DNA of 64,000 bases from Thermaerobacillus caldiproteolyticus (GCF_013761245.1 NZ_JACDUT010000006.1:62001-126000), one strand, 5' to 3'. Shown: positions 18,192 through 26,728, counted from the stretch's first letter. Notes: generated by a model from the sequence alone, not told the origin. Translations and numbers: made by a program.

Positions 18192-19334
18192 TTAGCATCC
18201 TAATTGCCGGGCGATGACAAGCCGTTGAATCTCGGATGTACCCTCGCCGATTTCCATCAGTTTAATGTCTCGTAAATGGCGCTCAACTCCATACTCTTTC
18301 ATATATCCATAGCCGCCGTGAATTTGAATCGCTTGATTGCAAACACGGAATCCCGTTTCTGACGCAAACAGCTTGGCGAAAGAAGCTTCTTTTGTAAACG
18401 GTTTTCCTTGATCTTTCAGCCATGCAGCTTTATACACCATATTGCGGGCTAATTCAATTTCCATCGCCATATCGGCAAGTTTAAATTGAATCGCTTGGAA
18501 TTTGGAAATGGATTGGCCAAATTGCGTGCGTTCTTTTGCATATTTAAGAGCTTTTTCAAATGCCGCTTGTGCAATACCAACCGCAAGTGCTGCAATTGAA
18601 ATGCGCCCTCCGTCAAGGGTGTATAAAAACTGTTTGAATCCTTTCGTTGGATCGCCTAATACATTTTCTTTTGGCACACGTACATTCTCAAGGACAAGCT
18701 CACATGTATTTGAGGCGCGCACCCCCATTTTGTCGTAGTTACATCGGATCGTAAAGCCAGAAGCGTCCGTTGGAACAATGATGGCGGAAATAATATTTTT
18801 TCCTCTGCCGTCTTTTCCAGTTACCGCTGTAATAATGACTTGTCTTGCATATCCAGCGTTCGTAATCCAACATTTTTCTCCGTTAATGATGTATTCGTCT
18901 CCGTCAAGCACCGCTTTTGTTCGTGTCCCTCCAGCATCCGAACCAGCATTAGGCTCAGTCAATCCAAACGCTCCCAGCGTTTCTCCTTTTGCCATCGGAA
19001 CAAGCCATTGCTGCTTTTGCTCTTCGGTGCCAAAATAGTAAATCGGACTTGCCCCTAAGGAAACGGCAGCGGCATAGCTAAGTCCTGTGCCCCCACAAGC
19101 GCGACCAATCTCTTCAACAGCGATTGCATATGAAATCGTGTCTCCTCCAGCCCCACCATACTGTTCTGGAAACGGAATACCTAGAATCCCTAACTCCCCC
19201 ATCTTTTTGAATATTTCAACAGGAAAACACGCTGTTTCATCCCATTTTGCTGCATTGGGCTCAATTTCCTTCTCAGCAAACTCTCTGACCATTTCTTTAA
19301 TCATTTGCTGTTCTTTCGTTAATTCAAAATTCAT
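18192..19334 (-). CDS. yngJ: Acyl-CoA dehydrogenase, probable isovaleryl-CoA dehydrogenase
   Basis: 380 aa from ATG 19334; GGGGGAG is 5 nt upstream, while the ATG at 19352 has none. FAD enzyme signatures: AFGLTEPNAGSDAGGTRT, YIINGEKCWITNA, ERTQFGQSISKFQAIQFKLADM, and IHGGYGYMKEYGVERHLRD with LMEIGEGTSEIQ near the end. First gene of the catabolic operon. Two TetR-type palindromes lie directly upstream. Isovaleryl-CoA as substrate is inferred from the neighbours. Confidence 0.92.
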   Translation of the reverse strand: MNFELTKEQQMIKEMVREFAEKEIEPNAAKWDETACFPVEIFKKMGELGILGIPFPEQYGGAGGDTISYAIAVEEIGRACGGTGLSYAAAVSLGASPIYYFGTEEQKQQWLVPMAKGETLGAFGLTEPNAGSDAGGTRTKAVLDGDEYIINGEKCWITNAGYARQVIITAVTGKDGRGKNIISAIIVPTDASGFTIRCNYDKMGVRASNTCELVLENVRVPKENVLGDPTKGFKQFLYTLDGGRISIAALAVGIAQAAFEKALKYAKERTQFGQSISKFQAIQFKLADMAMEIELARNMVYKAAWLKDQGKPFTKEASFAKLFASETGFRVCNQAIQIHGGYGYMKEYGVERHLRDIKLMEIGEGTSEIQRLVIARQLGC

Positions 19335-19370
19335 CTTCTCTCCCCCATTCATTCAACTATGATGTATTTG

Positions 19371-19386
19371 AACCGACTAGTCGGTT
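19371..19386. promoter_or_regulatory. TetR-type operator 1 of the yng/sco operon
   Basis: A perfect 16-bp palindrome AACCGACTAGTCGGTT between tetR and yngJ, 37 bp upstream of the yngJ start. Confidence 0.75.
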
Positions 19387-19400
19387 TTAAATATTTTTAG

Positions 19401-19414
19401 ACCGACTAGTTGGT
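19401..19414. promoter_or_regulatory. TetR-type operator 2 of the yng/sco operon
   Basis: ACCGACTAGTTGGT, a near-perfect second copy of operator 1 with one changed base, 30 bp centre to centre. Three helical turns would place two dimers on the same face of the DNA. Confidence 0.7.
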
Positions 19415-19470
19415 TTGTTATATTAATAAGCATACCCTTTATATATAAAGTAATTTTTCACCATCCATAC

Positions 19471-20121
19471 CTACCGATAGATATTAGATGGAATGGGGCG
19501 GTGTTTTAAGAAAAACGAAGAAATGCTTTCTTTTTGTTTTGCTTCCTCTGTCAAAATGGAATGTAAAATGAAATCGATAAAGTGATGGGCAATTTCTTCA
19601 ATGGTCATTGGTCCATCTGGTTTATACCACTTATATGTCCAGTTCACCATACCGATAATCGACATGCCGGTAATTTCAACGGAAAGCTCGCGGCGAAATT
19701 CCCCTGCCTCGATTCCTTCACGAATGACACGAAAAATCACTTGTTTGAATTCATCCCGTTTTTCATTAATTTTTTGGGAATATTCTGGTTTTAAGTACGT
19801 GCTTTCTTGATAAAAGACAGTAATATGCGGCTTATATAAATGGAATACTTTTACAAATGACTGAATAATAGCGTACAGCCGTTCTGTTGGTGTGTCGTAA
19901 TTTTTATATGCTTCTTGTGCCTTGTTTAGTACATAGGTAATAAACACATCATGGATATGGTAGAGCAGTTCATCTTTTGATTTAAAGTTATGATAAAATC
20001 CACCTTTTGATGTATTACTCTCGGTTACGATGCGGTCAACAGTGACCCCATGATATCCATATTTTTCAAAGAGATGAAGTGCGGTATCAATGATTCGATC
20101 TTTTAATGTTTTTTCTCCCAT
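19471..20121 (-). CDS. TetR-family repressor of the leucine/isovalerate operon
   Basis: 216 aa, ATG 20121 after AAAGGAG. N-terminal helix-turn-helix: DTALHLFEKYGYHGVTVDRIVTESNTSKGGFYHNFKSKDELL in outline, typical of TetR proteins that sense acyl-CoA. The C-terminal ligand domain is diverged. It lies upstream of and in the same direction as yngJ, with the two palindromes between them, so it most likely controls yngJ-scoB. Its ligand is probably an intermediate of the pathway (inference). Confidence 0.88.
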   Translation of the reverse strand: MGEKTLKDRIIDTALHLFEKYGYHGVTVDRIVTESNTSKGGFYHNFKSKDELLYHIHDVFITYVLNKAQEAYKNYDTPTERLYAIIQSFVKVFHLYKPHITVFYQESTYLKPEYSQKINEKRDEFKQVIFRVIREGIEAGEFRRELSVEITGMSIIGMVNWTYKWYKPDGPMTIEEIAHHFIDFILHSILTEEAKQKESISSFFLKHRPIPSNIYR

Positions 20122-20189
20122 GAAAAGTCTCCTTTACTCTTATATTAACATTATTTTCTGAAAAATTAAATATTTTTTATTATTTGATC

Positions 20190-20218
20190 TTGACATTATT
20201 TTCACTCATGATTATAAA
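20190..20218 (+). promoter_or_regulatory. Candidate promoter of the YwqN-like gene
   Basis: TTGACA (20190-20195), a 17-nt spacer, and TATAAA (20213-20218). A second TATAAT at 20254-20259 lacks a good -35 box. Confidence 0.55.
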
Positions 20219-20296
20219 ATACGTAATTCATGCAAGAAATGTCAATCATCGTTTATAATGATTATGTGATGTAAATAAAGAAACGGGGTAGATATG

Positions 20297-20842
20297 ATGA
20301 CCAATATATTATTGATTAACGGGAGTTCAAGAGAAAACGGAAATACAGAGCAATTAGCTGATGTTATGTTGAAAGGAATTTCTTGTACTCGCATGAATTT
20401 AAGGGATTTTTTCATTCAACCAATTGTTGACCAGCGCCACGTTCCGGGTGGGTTCACTGCAGTTGCTGATGATTATGATCAAGTGATTGAAACGGTTCGC
20501 CAACATGATGTGCTTATTTTTGCGACGCCTATCTACTGGTATGGAATGAGCGGGCATATGAAGCAATTTGTTGATCGTTGGTCACAAAGTTTACGAGATA
20601 CGAGATTTTCTTTTAAAGCGGAAATGGAAAAGAAAAAGGCTTTTGTTCTCATTTGTGGTGGAGACGATCCGTATGTAAAAGGACTGCCGCTCATTCAACA
20701 ATTTCAATATATTTTTCAGTTTGTCGGTCTTGAATACATAGGGTATTTGATTGGAAAAGGAAATGCTCCAGGCGATGTGCTCCGCGACGAACTAGCGATT
20801 CGTCAAGCGAAGTACTGGAATCAATTTTTTCAGTCGTTATAA
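20297..20842 (+). CDS. NAD(P)H-dependent FMN reductase-like flavoprotein (YwqN type)
   Basis: 181 aa; ATG 20297 is preferred to the adjacent ATG 20294 because the GGGGTAG site is then 5 nt away. Flavodoxin-like fold: phosphate loop INGSSRENGNTEQLAD near the N-terminus and ATPIYWYGMSGHMKQFVDRW in the middle, as in the NADPH-dependent FMN reductase/iron-sulfur flavoprotein group. It is cytoplasmic, and its electron acceptor is unknown. It stands alone and ends in a strong hairpin. Confidence 0.85.
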   Translation: MTNILLINGSSRENGNTEQLADVMLKGISCTRMNLRDFFIQPIVDQRHVPGGFTAVADDYDQVIETVRQHDVLIFATPIYWYGMSGHMKQFVDRWSQSLRDTRFSFKAEMEKKKAFVLICGGDDPYVKGLPLIQQFQYIFQFVGLEYIGYLIGKGNAPGDVLRDELAIRQAKYWNQFFQSL

Positions 20843-20846
20843 AATT

Positions 20847-20882
20847 CACTCCCACTTTCCTAGACTGTGGAAAGTGGGAGTG
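20847..20882. terminator. Strong hairpin terminator
   Basis: A 14-bp perfect stem (20847-20860 with 20869-20882), loop 8 nt. The T tail is weak on both sides. Confidence 0.65.
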
Positions 20883-21252
20883 TAGCTTTGCCCAAGTGAA
20901 AAAATAAGCTTTAAGTGACAAAGGTTACTTGTCAGTCAATGATATAGGGAAATATGTTTCCAAATTTAAAATACATATAATTATAAATAACTCCGTCCAA
21001 GTCAAATAATAAAGAAAGCATCAATTTGTTCTGAAATCATAGTCTTCGATACTCCTCCACTCTAGCTAAATAACAGACAGTCACTTCCCAGTTTTCTTTG
21101 GTTTATGTTCCCTCTCAAAGGATAGTTTCAACGATCAATAAGTAATAAGAGCTTATATATCTATATAACCTCCTCTGCTCTATGGGCCTTGAAAATCACA
21201 AATTTATGGTAACGGATTTTCCTCGCTATGGTGTTTACATAAATCTTTCCCT
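20883..21252. other. AT-rich spacer with no recognisable gene
   Basis: About 370 bp between the flavoprotein hairpin and the stop of the thymidylate-synthase-like gene. I see no gene with a ribosome site and no clear terminator for the minus-strand gene. Confidence 0.5.
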
Positions 21253-22263
21253 CTATAATTCCCTTGTCACTGTAGCAAATAACTCTGGCCACTTGTTAGC
21301 TACAAAAAATTGATAAACCGGATATAGACTATCATAAAGCTCCATATCTATCGGTCTATGATAAGTAATTTGTTGATACAAACTAAATAACATCAAAACT
21401 TGTTTCCAATATTCTGGTATTCTCAATTGTTCAATGTTATCTAAATTTAACCTAATAAGATCTTTGCGCAGTAAAGCCTCATGCTCTAATACTATTTCAA
21501 TAAAAGGCCAGTTGTTGCCATCCGGCAGCTTTGGAAAGCTAAGCTCAGGGTTTAGATTTTGAGTTTTGTTATTTGCTTCATAAAGAACTTTTTTTGCCTT
21601 TTCCTCGTCAGATTCATAAATATGAGCAGAACCTACATTATGGAAATATTCACCTAATTCGACTCCAAGGTCTTTAGCCATCATTTCTTGGATAAAAGTA
21701 AAAGAAAAAACGTCACTGACCATACCACGGAAAGCATCATTCGCCCTCATATAAGAAGCCATATATAACTTTTTTTCTCTAATAAAAAACTGCAGTCCAA
21801 TCGTGCATGACACATCAATGTTATCTGTAATAACCAATTCTGAAGCATCAAAAATTTGCATAAACGCTCGCTTAGAATCAGGATCTTTATTTAACAGCAA
21901 ATCTTTTATTTGCTGCCATTGATTGATTTTAGCATTACCAAATTCAAATATTTTTGGGCCATATGCTGTACCCGTCAGAGTTTTTCCATCCATTGAATAT
22001 TTAACCATATTTTTGGCATAATAGCTTATAAAATCTAGACGGTTACTTGATGATAAATACCATAATACTTCTGCGAAATTGAAAATTATATTTGTTTTTC
22101 TAGAAGGTATGTAACATACTCGTTCAATCGGATTAGTTATCGTAAAATTTACATTTAGCTTTTCACGACTCCGATTGCCACGTGGAGCATTAAAAAACTG
22201 AGGATTATAATAAATATCTTTCAATATATCCAGATAAGCTTCATGAAAACGATTATATTGCAT
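21253..22263 (-). CDS. Thymidylate synthase-family enzyme, possibly a (d)CMP hydroxymethylase
   Basis: 336 aa; ATG 22263 follows CGGAGGG. By-eye alignment to ThyA gives Glu65 (AEVLWYL), Arg132 (SKRAFMQIFD), the nucleophile Cys153 (VSCTIGLQF), Arg173 and Asp176 (MRANDAF), His214 and Tyr216 (GSAHIY). The position of E. coli ThyA Asn177, which selects dUMP, is Asp184 here (MVSDVFSF). Asp at this site is known from dCMP hydroxymethylases such as T4 gp42. The His after the nucleophile in ThyA is Thr. It therefore probably acts on a cytosine nucleotide (inference). It follows the 3' remnant of another gene by about 18 nt. Confidence 0.75.
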   Translation of the reverse strand: MQYNRFHEAYLDILKDIYYNPQFFNAPRGNRSREKLNVNFTITNPIERVCYIPSRKTNIIFNFAEVLWYLSSSNRLDFISYYAKNMVKYSMDGKTLTGTAYGPKIFEFGNAKINQWQQIKDLLLNKDPDSKRAFMQIFDASELVITDNIDVSCTIGLQFFIREKKLYMASYMRANDAFRGMVSDVFSFTFIQEMMAKDLGVELGEYFHNVGSAHIYESDEEKAKKVLYEANNKTQNLNPELSFPKLPDGNNWPFIEIVLEHEALLRKDLIRLNLDNIEQLRIPEYWKQVLMLFSLYQQITYHRPIDMELYDSLYPVYQFFVANKWPELFATVTREL

Positions 22264-22281
22264 AAAAATCCCTCCGCAGAC

Positions 22282-22368
22282 TCAATTAACTTGAAAGTAT
22301 TTTTCTACTTGTGGTATAGCTTTATTATTGATTAAATATTCTTCCAACTTAGGAGGATCATCCTTCTC
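22282..22368 (-). pseudogene. 3' remnant of a gene cut off upstream of the TS-like gene
   Basis: A 28-codon open frame (EKDDPPKLEEYL...VEKYFQVN) ends at TGA 22284-22282, 18 nt before the TS-like ATG. An in-frame TAA at 22371-22369 sits directly before it. The hydrophilic helical composition looks like a true protein C-terminus, whereas sequence above 22373 encodes an unrelated hydrophobic frame. I infer a deletion junction near 22370. The protein family is not recognisable. Confidence 0.4.
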
Positions 22369-22372
22369 TTAA

Positions 22373-22621
22373 TTAAAAAGAATGTAAGTAACATTTTCCA
22401 CTTTTCCGGGTCCTCGAACTAAAAATGCGTAATCCTTGCCTTTTCCTCATGACGTACGTGGCTGAATCGGTCGATGTGCGACATAATTCGTAATAAAGTA
22501 AGGTCATCGACAATCCGGCATACATCGCTAAAGAATAGACGAATTGATGAGAAACGCTATACGTAATCAAACTGATCATGACCATTTGTGAAAAGCCGTA
22601 CCAAAATGGTAAAAACAACAT
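22373..22621 (-). other. Hydrophobic open frame of doubtful coding status
   Basis: An 82-codon frame (PFWYGFSQMVMISLITYSV...) with two possible membrane segments ends exactly at the deduced junction near 22370. It has no convincing ribosome site. It may be a frameshifted or truncated piece of a small membrane protein following the 53-aa gene. Confidence 0.25.
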
Positions 22622-22721
22622 GTGAGATGATTCGGATCTGAGTGATAATCATAGTGAAGACGCCTCATTCATTGAAGTAACACCGGATGTTTCGGCGGCT
22701 TCATAAAAATAAAGCGATGCG

Positions 22722-22883
22722 TTATAGACTCGCTAACGATATAAAGAAAAACACCGATAAAAGCGGAACAACAATCGATATATCGGTTGCTTGAACGATC
22801 GAAGCAATAAACGAAGCGCCAGCGGTAACCGCCGCAGCGATCACATCTTTAGCAGAGAAAAATTCCCGTACATACTCCCTCAC
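22722..22883 (-). CDS. Small membrane protein of 53 aa
   Basis: GTG 22883 follows AAAGGGAGG by 4-5 nt. The product starts MREYVREFFSAKDVIAAAV and is followed by two hydrophobic stretches (TAGASFIASIV, VVPLLSVFFFISLASL). It lies 26 nt after the alpha/beta hydrolase gene on the same strand, so it may be co-transcribed. I do not recognise the family. Confidence 0.55.
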   Translation of the reverse strand: MREYVREFFSAKDVIAAAVTAGASFIASIVQATDISIVVPLLSVFFFISLASL

Positions 22884-22909
22884 GTTCCCTCCCTTTCACC
22901 TGAGCGAAA

Positions 22910-23668
22910 TCAAACGACAAATCGTCTGATTGTTTCGATGACTTCTGTTTCCCAGTCGTGCCGGTCAAACGTATGGTTCGCTCCTTCAATAAAGTGAACG
23001 GTTGCTTGATCACCATAACATCTTTGTCGGTACACATTACTCACATGATACGGTACGACATCATCACCGGTGCCGTGAATGAGTAGTACAGGACCGTGAT
23101 ACGGTTTTGCTCGTTCAAACACGTTGATTGTTTTTAAATCTTCCAAAAACTCGCGGCCGACTAAATTTCCGCCATGATCATAATATGGAGTCGTCACGTC
23201 AATGTCCTCTTGTTGAATCATCTGCATAATGAGTTCATACATATTTCCGGCAGGAGCAAGCAAGATTAACTTTTTCACATCTGCTGGCCGTTCTCCTGCA
23301 ACAACGCTGGCGACAAGCCCACCCATGCTTAACCCGAGTAAATAGATATTCGATGTGTCAATACGCGGATCGTTTTTCACCAAATCAACAATCGCATGCG
23401 CCTCTGCAATTTCTTTCGATACAGTCATTTGTTCAAAATCACCATCGCTTTCCCCGCTTCCTAGAAAATCGAAGCGGAAGCTGGCGATACCGTGCTGTTC
23501 GAGCTTTCTTGATATTTTAAGAAACAGACGGTGCGGCTCTAACTTTGTGCCGGTAAATCCGTGAAACAAAATGGCTGCGGGAACTTTTTGACTGCATGCT
23601 GTACCTGGTATATGTTCCATGCCACGTAACGTCATCCCGTTATGCTCTAGTGTAATGGCAGTTTGCAT
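22910..23668 (-). CDS. Alpha/beta hydrolase (esterase-like)
   Basis: 252 aa, ATG 23668 after AAAAGGAGACG. The alpha/beta fold is clear: oxyanion loop LFHGFTGTKLEPH, nucleophile elbow GLSMGG, acid in HGTGDDVVP, and histidine in GANHTF. The pattern resembles feruloyl/cinnamoyl esterase-like and YtmA-type cytosolic hydrolases. No signal peptide. The substrate is unknown. Confidence 0.85.
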   Translation of the reverse strand: MQTAITLEHNGMTLRGMEHIPGTACSQKVPAAILFHGFTGTKLEPHRLFLKISRKLEQHGIASFRFDFLGSGESDGDFEQMTVSKEIAEAHAIVDLVKNDPRIDTSNIYLLGLSMGGLVASVVAGERPADVKKLILLAPAGNMYELIMQMIQQEDIDVTTPYYDHGGNLVGREFLEDLKTINVFERAKPYHGPVLLIHGTGDDVVPYHVSNVYRQRCYGDQATVHFIEGANHTFDRHDWETEVIETIRRFVV

Positions 23669-23814
23669 GTCGATCGTCTCCTTTTTATTTTATTTTGTTG
23701 CTTTACATTTTCTCTATATTTCTATGTGATTCCTCTATATTGGCATGGGAAATTTACACATTTTATGTATAATCATCACACCAGTTCTAGAAGATAAAAA
23801 TGGAGGTGATTTGT

Positions 23815-24066
23815 TTGGAACCGATGTTATGTCCAAACTGCAAAACGAACCGAACGCGCTTTAATTTGATTGAGCAGCAGCCGAGAGCGGTAAAACTCAA
23901 TCCGCAAACGGGTGAAATCGAACAAGAATATACGAACGACACACTTAACCCGTTTCATCTTCCTTATCGCGGGCCGAGCTATCGCGTTCAATGCGCTGCA
24001 TGTGGACTCATTGAAAATCCGGAAATGTTTATTAAACGAGCGCAACATTCTTCGGAAATGGGGTGA
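23815..24066 (+). CDS. Small zinc-ribbon-like protein, unknown function
   Basis: 83 aa from TTG 23815, which follows GGAGGTGAT; the in-frame ATG at 23800 is part of that ribosome site. Two CxxC pairs (MLCPNCKTN near the start, VQCAACGLIE near residue 60) probably hold one zinc. The centre has LNPQTGEIEQEYTNDTLNPFHLPYRGPSY. The function is unknown. A further frame after the stop (to about 24153) has no start. Confidence 0.7.
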   Translation: MEPMLCPNCKTNRTRFNLIEQQPRAVKLNPQTGEIEQEYTNDTLNPFHLPYRGPSYRVQCAACGLIENPEMFIKRAQHSSEMG

Positions 24067-24170
24067 AAAATGGCCACCAAAGCAAACCGTTAATAATAAT
24101 GCAAAAGGAAACGGACATATTCGCCGCGCCACACTGAACAAAGCCGATGGATAATAATCTCTCTTAAAAA

Positions 24171-24202
24171 AATAGGCTTACCGTGCTTTTTTCGGTAAGC
24201 CT
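24171..24202 (-). terminator. Terminator of the GNAT gene
   Basis: Stem AGGCTTACCG (24174-24183) with CGGTAAGCCT (24193-24202), followed on the minus strand by ATTTTTTT. Confidence 0.8.
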
Positions 24203-24241
24203 CAACGCTTATCATCGCCTAAGCAAGCATCTTGCGATTTT

Positions 24242-25024
24242 CTAAAGATACATCGTCCATGTGCCAATGTCTCGAAATCCAAGACGCTTATAAATATTTC
24301 CTGCTTTTGGATTATCGTAAAATAAACATAATGTTTTCCCTTCGGAAATCAAATCTTGTATGAGTTTTTTCATGATGGCACTCGCATACCCTTTTTGCCG
24401 ATATGCTTCTTCTGTACATACACCAACAATCATCGCCGATAATGAATTTTCCGCAGTCGTCGAAGCGGAAGCAACCATTTTTCCATCTTCCTCAATATAA
24501 TATGTTCTGCTTGTATTCGTCTCTAGCCCTTTCGCCAACATCTCCCGCGCTCTCGGCGTTGTTGTAAATTCCGCAATGCTTTGTCGCAGAGCGATAATTC
24601 GGTCAACATCATCAAGCGTCGCCTTTTTGATGTCAATATTCTCTGTTCCTGTCGCGAGTTTATCTGTTTGACATTCACAAAAATAGGTAACACGCTTGTT
24701 TCCTAGCGGTAGCACGTGCTCGAATTGCTCGACAATTTCTGATTTTCCAGACAACACGAAAGACGAGGTAGACGTTTGTCGGATAAGCTGCGCAAATGCT
24801 TCCATATGAAACGATGTTCGCGCATATGGAATGTAAGAATCGTAATAGCGAAGCAACACTGCGTTTAACGTACCATTTTCGTCAAATTCTCCCCATATGT
24901 CTTGAAAATCTGCGTCATATCCAAAAGATTCGATGTCCCCAATAATAAACAGATTGAATGACGGTTCTTCTTTTAGTAAAGAAAAAAGCAACTTATGATC
25001 ATTTTTCGTTAGACGACGAATCAT
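24242..25024 (-). CDS. GNAT-family N-acetyltransferase
   Basis: 260 aa, ATG 25024. The C-terminal half (about residues 135-260) is a GNAT domain with acetyl-CoA loop VCTEEAYRQKGYASAIM and the late CLFYDNPKAGNIYKRLGF segment. The N-terminal half, with SFNLFIIGDIESFGYD, is the extra domain seen in FR47-like double-domain members. The acceptor is unknown. Monocistronic. Confidence 0.85.
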   Translation of the reverse strand: MIRRLTKNDHKLLFSLLKEEPSFNLFIIGDIESFGYDADFQDIWGEFDENGTLNAVLLRYYDSYIPYARTSFHMEAFAQLIRQTSTSSFVLSGKSEIVEQFEHVLPLGNKRVTYFCECQTDKLATGTENIDIKKATLDDVDRIIALRQSIAEFTTTPRAREMLAKGLETNTSRTYYIEEDGKMVASASTTAENSLSAMIVGVCTEEAYRQKGYASAIMKKLIQDLISEGKTLCLFYDNPKAGNIYKRLGFRDIGTWTMYL

Positions 25025-25158
25025 CCCATCTATCTCCCCTGTTTTTTAATATTTTTACTAGAATACTATATTTAACTAAAAATAGACAGTAACAATGTAC
25101 ATAAATTTTTCGTTTTTATTTATACTGATAGTAAAACGAACACGTGGAGGACTAAATA

Positions 25159-25410
25159 ATGAAATTTGTTGACGAGCTATATGAATATTACAAAGATCGG
25201 CTAACAGGAGACGAGGAAGACGCAGAAGTCGTGACGATGTCGATTTTAGAAGAGTTAGACCGACATGATTTACTTCAACTTATTAAAGAAATGGATGATG
25301 ATGAATTAATGGGCATGGTAGGTCTTTTCATTCTCGAAAGCCTTAAAGCCAAAATGGCGCACGAAGGACTCGGGCAAACGAAGATGCCGTCTGCATCAGT
25401 GGTTCATTAG
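25159..25410 (+). CDS. Small acidic conserved protein (DUF6154-like)
   Basis: 83 aa, ATG 25159 with GTGGAGGAC upstream. Very acidic and helical (MKFVDELYEYYKDRLTGDEEDAE ... LIKEMDDDELMGMVG). I associate it with the short Bacillaceae family DUF6154; no function is known. Converges on ilvA and shares a bidirectional terminator. Confidence 0.75.
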   Translation: MKFVDELYEYYKDRLTGDEEDAEVVTMSILEELDRHDLLQLIKEMDDDELMGMVGLFILESLKAKMAHEGLGQTKMPSASVVH

Positions 25411-25417
25411 GCAAAGC

Positions 25418-25446
25418 AAAAGGATGGCTTATATAGCCATCCTTTT
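25418..25446. terminator. Bidirectional terminator between the 83-aa gene and ilvA
   Basis: A 12-bp stem AAAAGGATGGCT/AGCCATCCTTTT with a 5-nt loop; T or A runs on both sides. Confidence 0.85.
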
Positions 25447-25450
25447 GGAA

Positions 25451-26659
25451 TTATTGAAAAAATTCCACATCATATCCTTCTTTTATTAACACTTGGTGAA
25501 TTTGATGAATATGGTCTTGATTTTTGGTTTCAAGTGAGAAATGAATTTCCGCTTGACCCGGTAACACTTTTGTTCCGATGCGCTGGTGATGAATCGACAT
25601 GACGTTTGCTTCCAATTCAGCGATGATGCGCAATAGTTTATTAAGTTGTCCCGGTTTATCAGAAATGACCGTTGTAAACGTAACAAATCGCCCCGATTCG
25701 ACTAATCCGCGTTCAATGATGCGGGAAATGAGTGTGACGTCCACATTGCCCCCGCTTAACACAGCGACAACTTTTTTTCCTGTAAACGGTAATTTATGAT
25801 ATAACAAAGCAGCGAGTGGACACGCGCCAGAACCTTCGACTAACAGTTTATTTCGTTCAAGTAAATACAGCATCGTTCGCGAAATTTCCGCTTCTTCTAC
25901 ACAAACAACGCCATCAACGTATTTTTCAATATACTCATATGTAATGTTTCCTGGTTTCTTTACTGCAATGCCATCCGCGATCGTATCGGAAGAAGTAATC
26001 GTTACCGGCTTTTTATGGCGAAGGGCCGCTGTCATTCCTGGACAAGCTGATGATTCGACCCCATACACTTGAATCGACGGCTTCAATTGCTTTAACGTAA
26101 ACGCCAATCCGGAAAGTAGCCCTCCTCCACCAACAGGGCATAACACGACATCCACATCTGGGAGTTGTTCTAAAATCTCTAGCCCAATCGTTCCTTGTCC
26201 TGCCATGACGGCTAAGTCATCAAACGGATGGACGAATGTCGCTCCCCTCTGCCGCTGCAGTTCTAGCGCGTAGTCAAGCGACTCGTCAAAAACATCTCCA
26301 TGTAAAATCACTTCTGCCCCATATCCTTGTGTTGCTTGGACTTTACTTAACGGCGCTCCCTTCGGCATGACGATCGTGCATGGAATGCCGATCATGCTGC
26401 TTGAATAAGCAACTCCTTGGGCATGATTTCCTGCAGATGCAGCAATTACTCCGCGCTGCCGTTCTTCTTCCCGCAACGACATAATTTTATTGAACGAACC
26501 GCGCACTTTAAATGACCCTGTTTTTTGCAGATTTTCTAACTTCATATACACATCATTACCAGAAAGTTTGCTGAACGTTTGCGAATGTTCAAGAGGAGTT
26601 TCGTGAATCGTCCCTTTCATTTTTTCTCTTGCCTGTAGAACGTCATTAAGTATCAACAT
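25451..26659 (-). CDS. ilvA: Threonine ammonia-lyase (threonine dehydratase) with ACT domain
   Basis: 402 aa from ATG 26659, with TTAGGTGA 7 nt upstream; GTG 26671 is inside that site. PLP lyase: GSFKVRG with the Schiff-base lysine, AGNHAQGVAY, and the PLP-phosphate loop PVGGGGLLSG. A single ACT-type domain (about residues 325-402, DKPGQLNKLLRIIAELEANVMSIHH) gives the 400-residue form. It deaminates threonine to 2-oxobutanoate. Biosynthetic (IlvA) versus catabolic (TdcB) role cannot be decided here. Confidence 0.9.
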   Translation of the reverse strand: MLILNDVLQAREKMKGTIHETPLEHSQTFSKLSGNDVYMKLENLQKTGSFKVRGSFNKIMSLREEERQRGVIAASAGNHAQGVAYSSSMIGIPCTIVMPKGAPLSKVQATQGYGAEVILHGDVFDESLDYALELQRQRGATFVHPFDDLAVMAGQGTIGLEILEQLPDVDVVLCPVGGGGLLSGLAFTLKQLKPSIQVYGVESSACPGMTAALRHKKPVTITSSDTIADGIAVKKPGNITYEYIEKYVDGVVCVEEAEISRTMLYLLERNKLLVEGSGACPLAALLYHKLPFTGKKVVAVLSGGNVDVTLISRIIERGLVESGRFVTFTTVISDKPGQLNKLLRIIAELEANVMSIHHQRIGTKVLPGQAEIHFSLETKNQDHIHQIHQVLIKEGYDVEFFQ

Positions 26660-26728
26660 CGTTTCTATCACCTAACTATCATTCATTTAAGCGTTTGCAT
26701 TGCTATTATATATCAAGCGGTTATTCAT

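Noticed and set aside
19432-19455. Palindromic CTTTATATATAAAG as a further operator or terminator of tetR
   Set aside because: Pure A/T palindrome without G/C stem or T tail; expected by chance in an AT-rich spacer.
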